Source: JBBPXY01 sp038200435 (GTDB taxonomy: Bacteria; Actinomycetota; Thermoleophilia; Solirubrobacterales; Solirubrobacteraceae). From it: 8,692 bases of DNA. Below are positions 7,173 to 8,692 of the stretch, in pieces. The stretch is from NCBI GenBank assembly GCA_038200435.1, contig JBBPXY010000017.1:1-8692 (forward strand), given 5' to 3'. Numbering within the stretch: position 1 is the stretch's first letter; the number at the start of each line of letters is the position of its first letter. The position numbers and the translations under genes are program-made. The notes under the pieces were generated by a model, which made no database searches, was not told where the DNA came from, and was given only the letters and a program-made list of their open reading frames with translations.

Positions 7173-8015
7173 TCACCCCGCGGCGATCAGCGCGACCCCC
7201 GCCAGCACCGCGAAGATGCCGGCCTCCTGCACACGCTGGACCCGCTCGCGCAACATCACGCGCGCGAGAATCACGGTCACGGCCGGGTACAGGGCCGAGA
7301 GCACTGCGACGACGCTGAGCAGGCCGTGCGTGGTGCCGAGGGCGTAGAGCCCGTTGGCGGCGAGATCGAGCGCGCCGATCGCAAACAGCGCGGGGAGCGC
7401 ACGGCGCTCGGCGCTCAGCGGCAACCGGAACGCCAGGGCCGCGATCACCACGAGGGGGATATCCGCGGCGCGGCCGGCGAGCATCGCCCACGGAACGCTC
7501 ACCTCCGAGCTCACCTTGATCCCCACGAAGAACGACCCGAACCCGAGCGCCGCCACAAGCGCGAGGCCCACGCTGAGACGCAGGTTGCGGCGCGCGGCCG
7601 CGTCGGACTGCAACTCGCGGGAGGCCAGGATGATCCCCAACAGGGCCACCGCCATTCCGGCCAGGCGCAGCGCACCCGGTTTCTCGCCGTTCACGAGCCC
7701 GACCAGCACGGGAACGGCGGCGCCGGTCGCCGAGATGGGTGCCACCACGCTCATCGTCCCGATCGCCAGCGCCCGGTAGAACGCGGCCAGGGCGATCACG
7801 CCAGCGGCCCCCCCGGCCGCCGCGGGCCAGAGGTCACTCAGCGAAGGCGCGGCTTCCCCGCTGATCGCCACGTAGATCGCGAGCGCCGCCAGACCAAGTG
7901 ACTGCGAGACGAAGATGACGGCCGAGACCGGCCGCGCGCGGCTCTGGAGGCCGCCGAAGAAATCGGAGAAGCCCCAGCAGAGCGAGGAGCCGAGGCCTAG
8001 CGCAATGGCCACCAT
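7173..8015 (-). CDS. EamA-family (DMT superfamily) 10-helix membrane transporter
   Basis: A 280-residue integral membrane protein of the drug/metabolite transporter superfamily. Hydrophobicity shows two halves of about five helices each: roughly residues 2-135 and 145-280, with a short polar linker (RELQSDAAARRN, 133-144) between them. The first half contains AFYRALAIGTMSVVAPI (78-94) and the second the matching segment LSVVAVLSALYPAVTVILAR (233-252) followed by the basic-acidic RERVQ and a final helix, the characteristic EamA repeat ending. The length is typical of the family. The start ATG lies 3 bases after the vapC stop, with GAGG at an optimal distance inside the vapC end, so translation is probably coupled. 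Family members export amino acids, nucleosides, dyes or metabolites, or import nucleotide sugars; nothing here reveals the substrate. The gene is followed after 38 bases by the protease gene. Confidence 0.9.
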   Translation of the reverse strand: MVAIALGLGSSLCWGFSDFFGGLQSRARPVSAVIFVSQSLGLAALAIYVAISGEAAPSLSDLWPAAAGGAAGVIALAAFYRALAIGTMSVVAPISATGAAVPVLVGLVNGEKPGALRLAGMAVALLGIILASRELQSDAAARRNLRLSVGLALVAALGFGSFFVGIKVSSEVSVPWAMLAGRAADIPLVVIAALAFRLPLSAERRALPALFAIGALDLAANGLYALGTTHGLLSVVAVLSALYPAVTVILARVMLRERVQRVQEAGIFAVLAGVALIAAG

Positions 8016-8018
8016 CCA

Positions 8019-8411
8019 CTACCTCGCGGCGACGACCGGCACGCCTGACGCTTCGGCTGCGGCCTGCAGGCGCAGGTCGTAAGTCAAGAAGCCGCCGAGC
8101 TCGCCACCGAGAGACAGCGCCGAGCCGAGGTGTATGGCATCGAGCGACTTCAGCCCAGTCAGGCTCACGGCTCGGCTTACGATGTCATCGTTCAACTCGA
8201 TCACGTCCGTCGCACGTAGGACGTCATGGAGGAGCGCACCGAGATCGCGGCTGGCGGAACGGCGTACCGCGAGCGGTAGCTCGACCCTCGCGATGATCGA
8301 GGACGCCCGATGAGGCCAGTTCCTCACGACCGCTCTGACGGTGCCGGATTCTGGCTCTTCGACGACCAACTTGACCAAAGCCGATGCGTCCATGTAGACG
8401 ACGCCCGGCAA
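8019..8411 (-). CDS. vapC: VapC-like PIN-domain ribonuclease toxin
   Basis: A 130-residue PIN-domain protein of VapC size. The acidic metal-binding residues are all present: Asp8 in MDASALVKL, Glu44 in RVELPLA, Asp91 in SLDAIHL and Asp112 in TYDLRL. Such toxins are Mg2+-dependent endoribonucleases that cut tRNA or rRNA and stop translation until bound by the cognate antitoxin. The next gene upstream encodes a matching antitoxin. The start is uncertain: TTG 8411 immediately follows the antitoxin TGA and preserves the first beta-strand (VVYMD), whereas ATG 8393 would remove it, leaving only MDASAL. I prefer TTG, although no clear Shine-Dalgarno sequence precedes it. The active site looks intact, so the toxin is presumably functional; its RNA target cannot be predicted. 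The stop is 3 bases before the transporter start. Confidence 0.9.
   Translation of the reverse strand: MPGVVYMDASALVKLVVEEPESGTVRAVVRNWPHRASSIIARVELPLAVRRSASRDLGALLHDVLRATDVIELNDDIVSRAVSLTGLKSLDAIHLGSALSLGGELGGFLTYDLRLQAAAEASGVPVVAAR
8022..8025 (-). promoter_or_regulatory. Ribosome-binding site of the EamA transporter gene
   Basis: The - strand reads GAGG, then 6 bases, then ATG at 8015. The motif lies in the last codons of vapC and the vapC TAG (8021-8019) falls in the spacer, so terminating ribosomes are placed at the next start. It supports the ATG over other nearby starts. Confidence 0.55.
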
Positions 8412-8678
8412 TCAGATCGTGTCTGCTCGAATCTCGTCCAGCACCTTCGCGCTGTCCCAGCCGGGCGGCGCGGGGAGGGGCGGCGGCAGATCCGCCATGT
8501 CTCGTGTCGCCGGGATGATCTTTCCCTCGGCGACCATCCGGTCCCAGTTGTTCATTTCGTCGCGCGCGGGCGCGAGCACCGCGACCCGCCGCCCACGAGC
8601 AGTGACGCTCAGAGTCTCGCCCGCTTCGACGCGGCGAAGATAGACGCTGAGGTTCTGCCGGAGCTCACGCACGCCCAC
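8412..8678 (-). CDS. vapB: Phd/YefM-type antitoxin of the VapBC pair, N-terminus possibly beyond the window
   Basis: An 88-residue antitoxin read from GTG 8678. Residues 2-37, with the signature VRELRQNLS, a basic helix and ETLSVTARGRRVAVLAP, form the Phd/YefM DNA-binding and dimerisation domain. Residues about 40-88, with WDRMVAEGKI, a proline-rich stretch (DLPPPLPAPP) and the C-terminal helix SAKVLDEIRADTI, form the flexible tail that in such antitoxins wraps around the PIN toxin and blocks its active site. The frame stays open to the right edge of the window (codons for Asp-Glu-Ser-Ser just upstream of the GTG), so the true start may lie outside; many relatives have a few residues before this VGVREL. 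The operator that the complex would autoregulate should also lie beyond the edge. It shares one frame with the toxin and ends with TGA directly before the toxin's TTG. Confidence 0.87.
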   Translation of the reverse strand: MGVRELRQNLSVYLRRVEAGETLSVTARGRRVAVLAPARDEMNNWDRMVAEGKIIPATRDMADLPPPLPAPPGWDSAKVLDEIRADTI

Positions 8679-8692
8679 GCTTGACTCATCAG

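Noticed and set aside
5509..7347. 612-residue open frame on the + strand opposite the protease gene
   Set aside because: Made almost only of Val, Arg, Ala, Leu, Gly and Asp, with no recognisable domain. The opposite strand carries an unmistakable protease in codons with G/C third positions, which creates long antisense open frames in GC-rich DNA.
7135..7491. N-terminal extension of the protease frame by 119 codons
   Set aside because: It lies inside the transporter gene, reads as Arg/Ala/Gly-rich shadow, and would bury the signal peptide.
1..8692. CRISPR arrays, tRNA or rRNA genes, insertion sequences, prophage parts
   Set aside because: No regular direct repeats, no cloverleaf-like or rRNA sequence, and no transposase or integrase signature were seen on either strand.

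Overview
The window is GC-rich bacterial DNA with strongly GC-biased third codon positions, many GTG starts and almost no intergenic space. Gene content points to a soil-type actinobacterium. The small two-cysteine lipoprotein and the Arg/Cys-rich C-terminal module of the large secreted protease resemble proteins I associate with Thermoleophilia (Solirubrobacterales), but this placement is a judgement from memory, not a computed one.

Layout. Bases 1-1133 read on the + strand: the last codons of a truncated gene, a HAD phosphatase of the epoxide-hydrolase-N-domain/ACAD10 type that overlaps it by 8 bases, and a small predicted lipoprotein. From 1138 to the right edge everything reads on the - strand, in transcription order: a Phd/YefM-type antitoxin (vapB-like), a PIN-domain toxin (vapC), an EamA-family 10-helix transporter, a 1432-residue secreted S8 (subtilisin-like) protease with an FG-GAP/PQQ-like beta-propeller, and a ChoD-like GMC flavin oxidoreductase. 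Gaps in the - strand run are 0, 3, 38 and 18 bases, so it could be one transcript, with a possible internal promoter just before the protease. The two blocks converge with 4 bases between stop codons. No stretch over 300 bases lacks a gene.

How the genes may work together. The toxin-antitoxin pair is probably a self-contained module. The protease is exported and probably calcium-dependent; the oxidoreductase downstream has no signal peptide and should act inside the cell on a sterol or other hydrophobic alcohol. The close spacing suggests co-expression, but no shared pathway can be read from the sequence. The HAD phosphatase belongs to a family that in animals is fused to an APH-like kinase and an acyl-CoA dehydrogenase, so the truncated gene may encode such a partner; its 21 visible residues cannot prove it.

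I see no RNA gene, CRISPR array, insertion sequence, prophage or defence island. The points most worth a second look are the unusual catalytic-serine region and the EF-hand-like insertion of the protease, the ferredoxin-like four-cysteine motif in the GMC oxidoreductase, and the vapB-vapC junction, where both genes share one frame and are separated by a single TGA.
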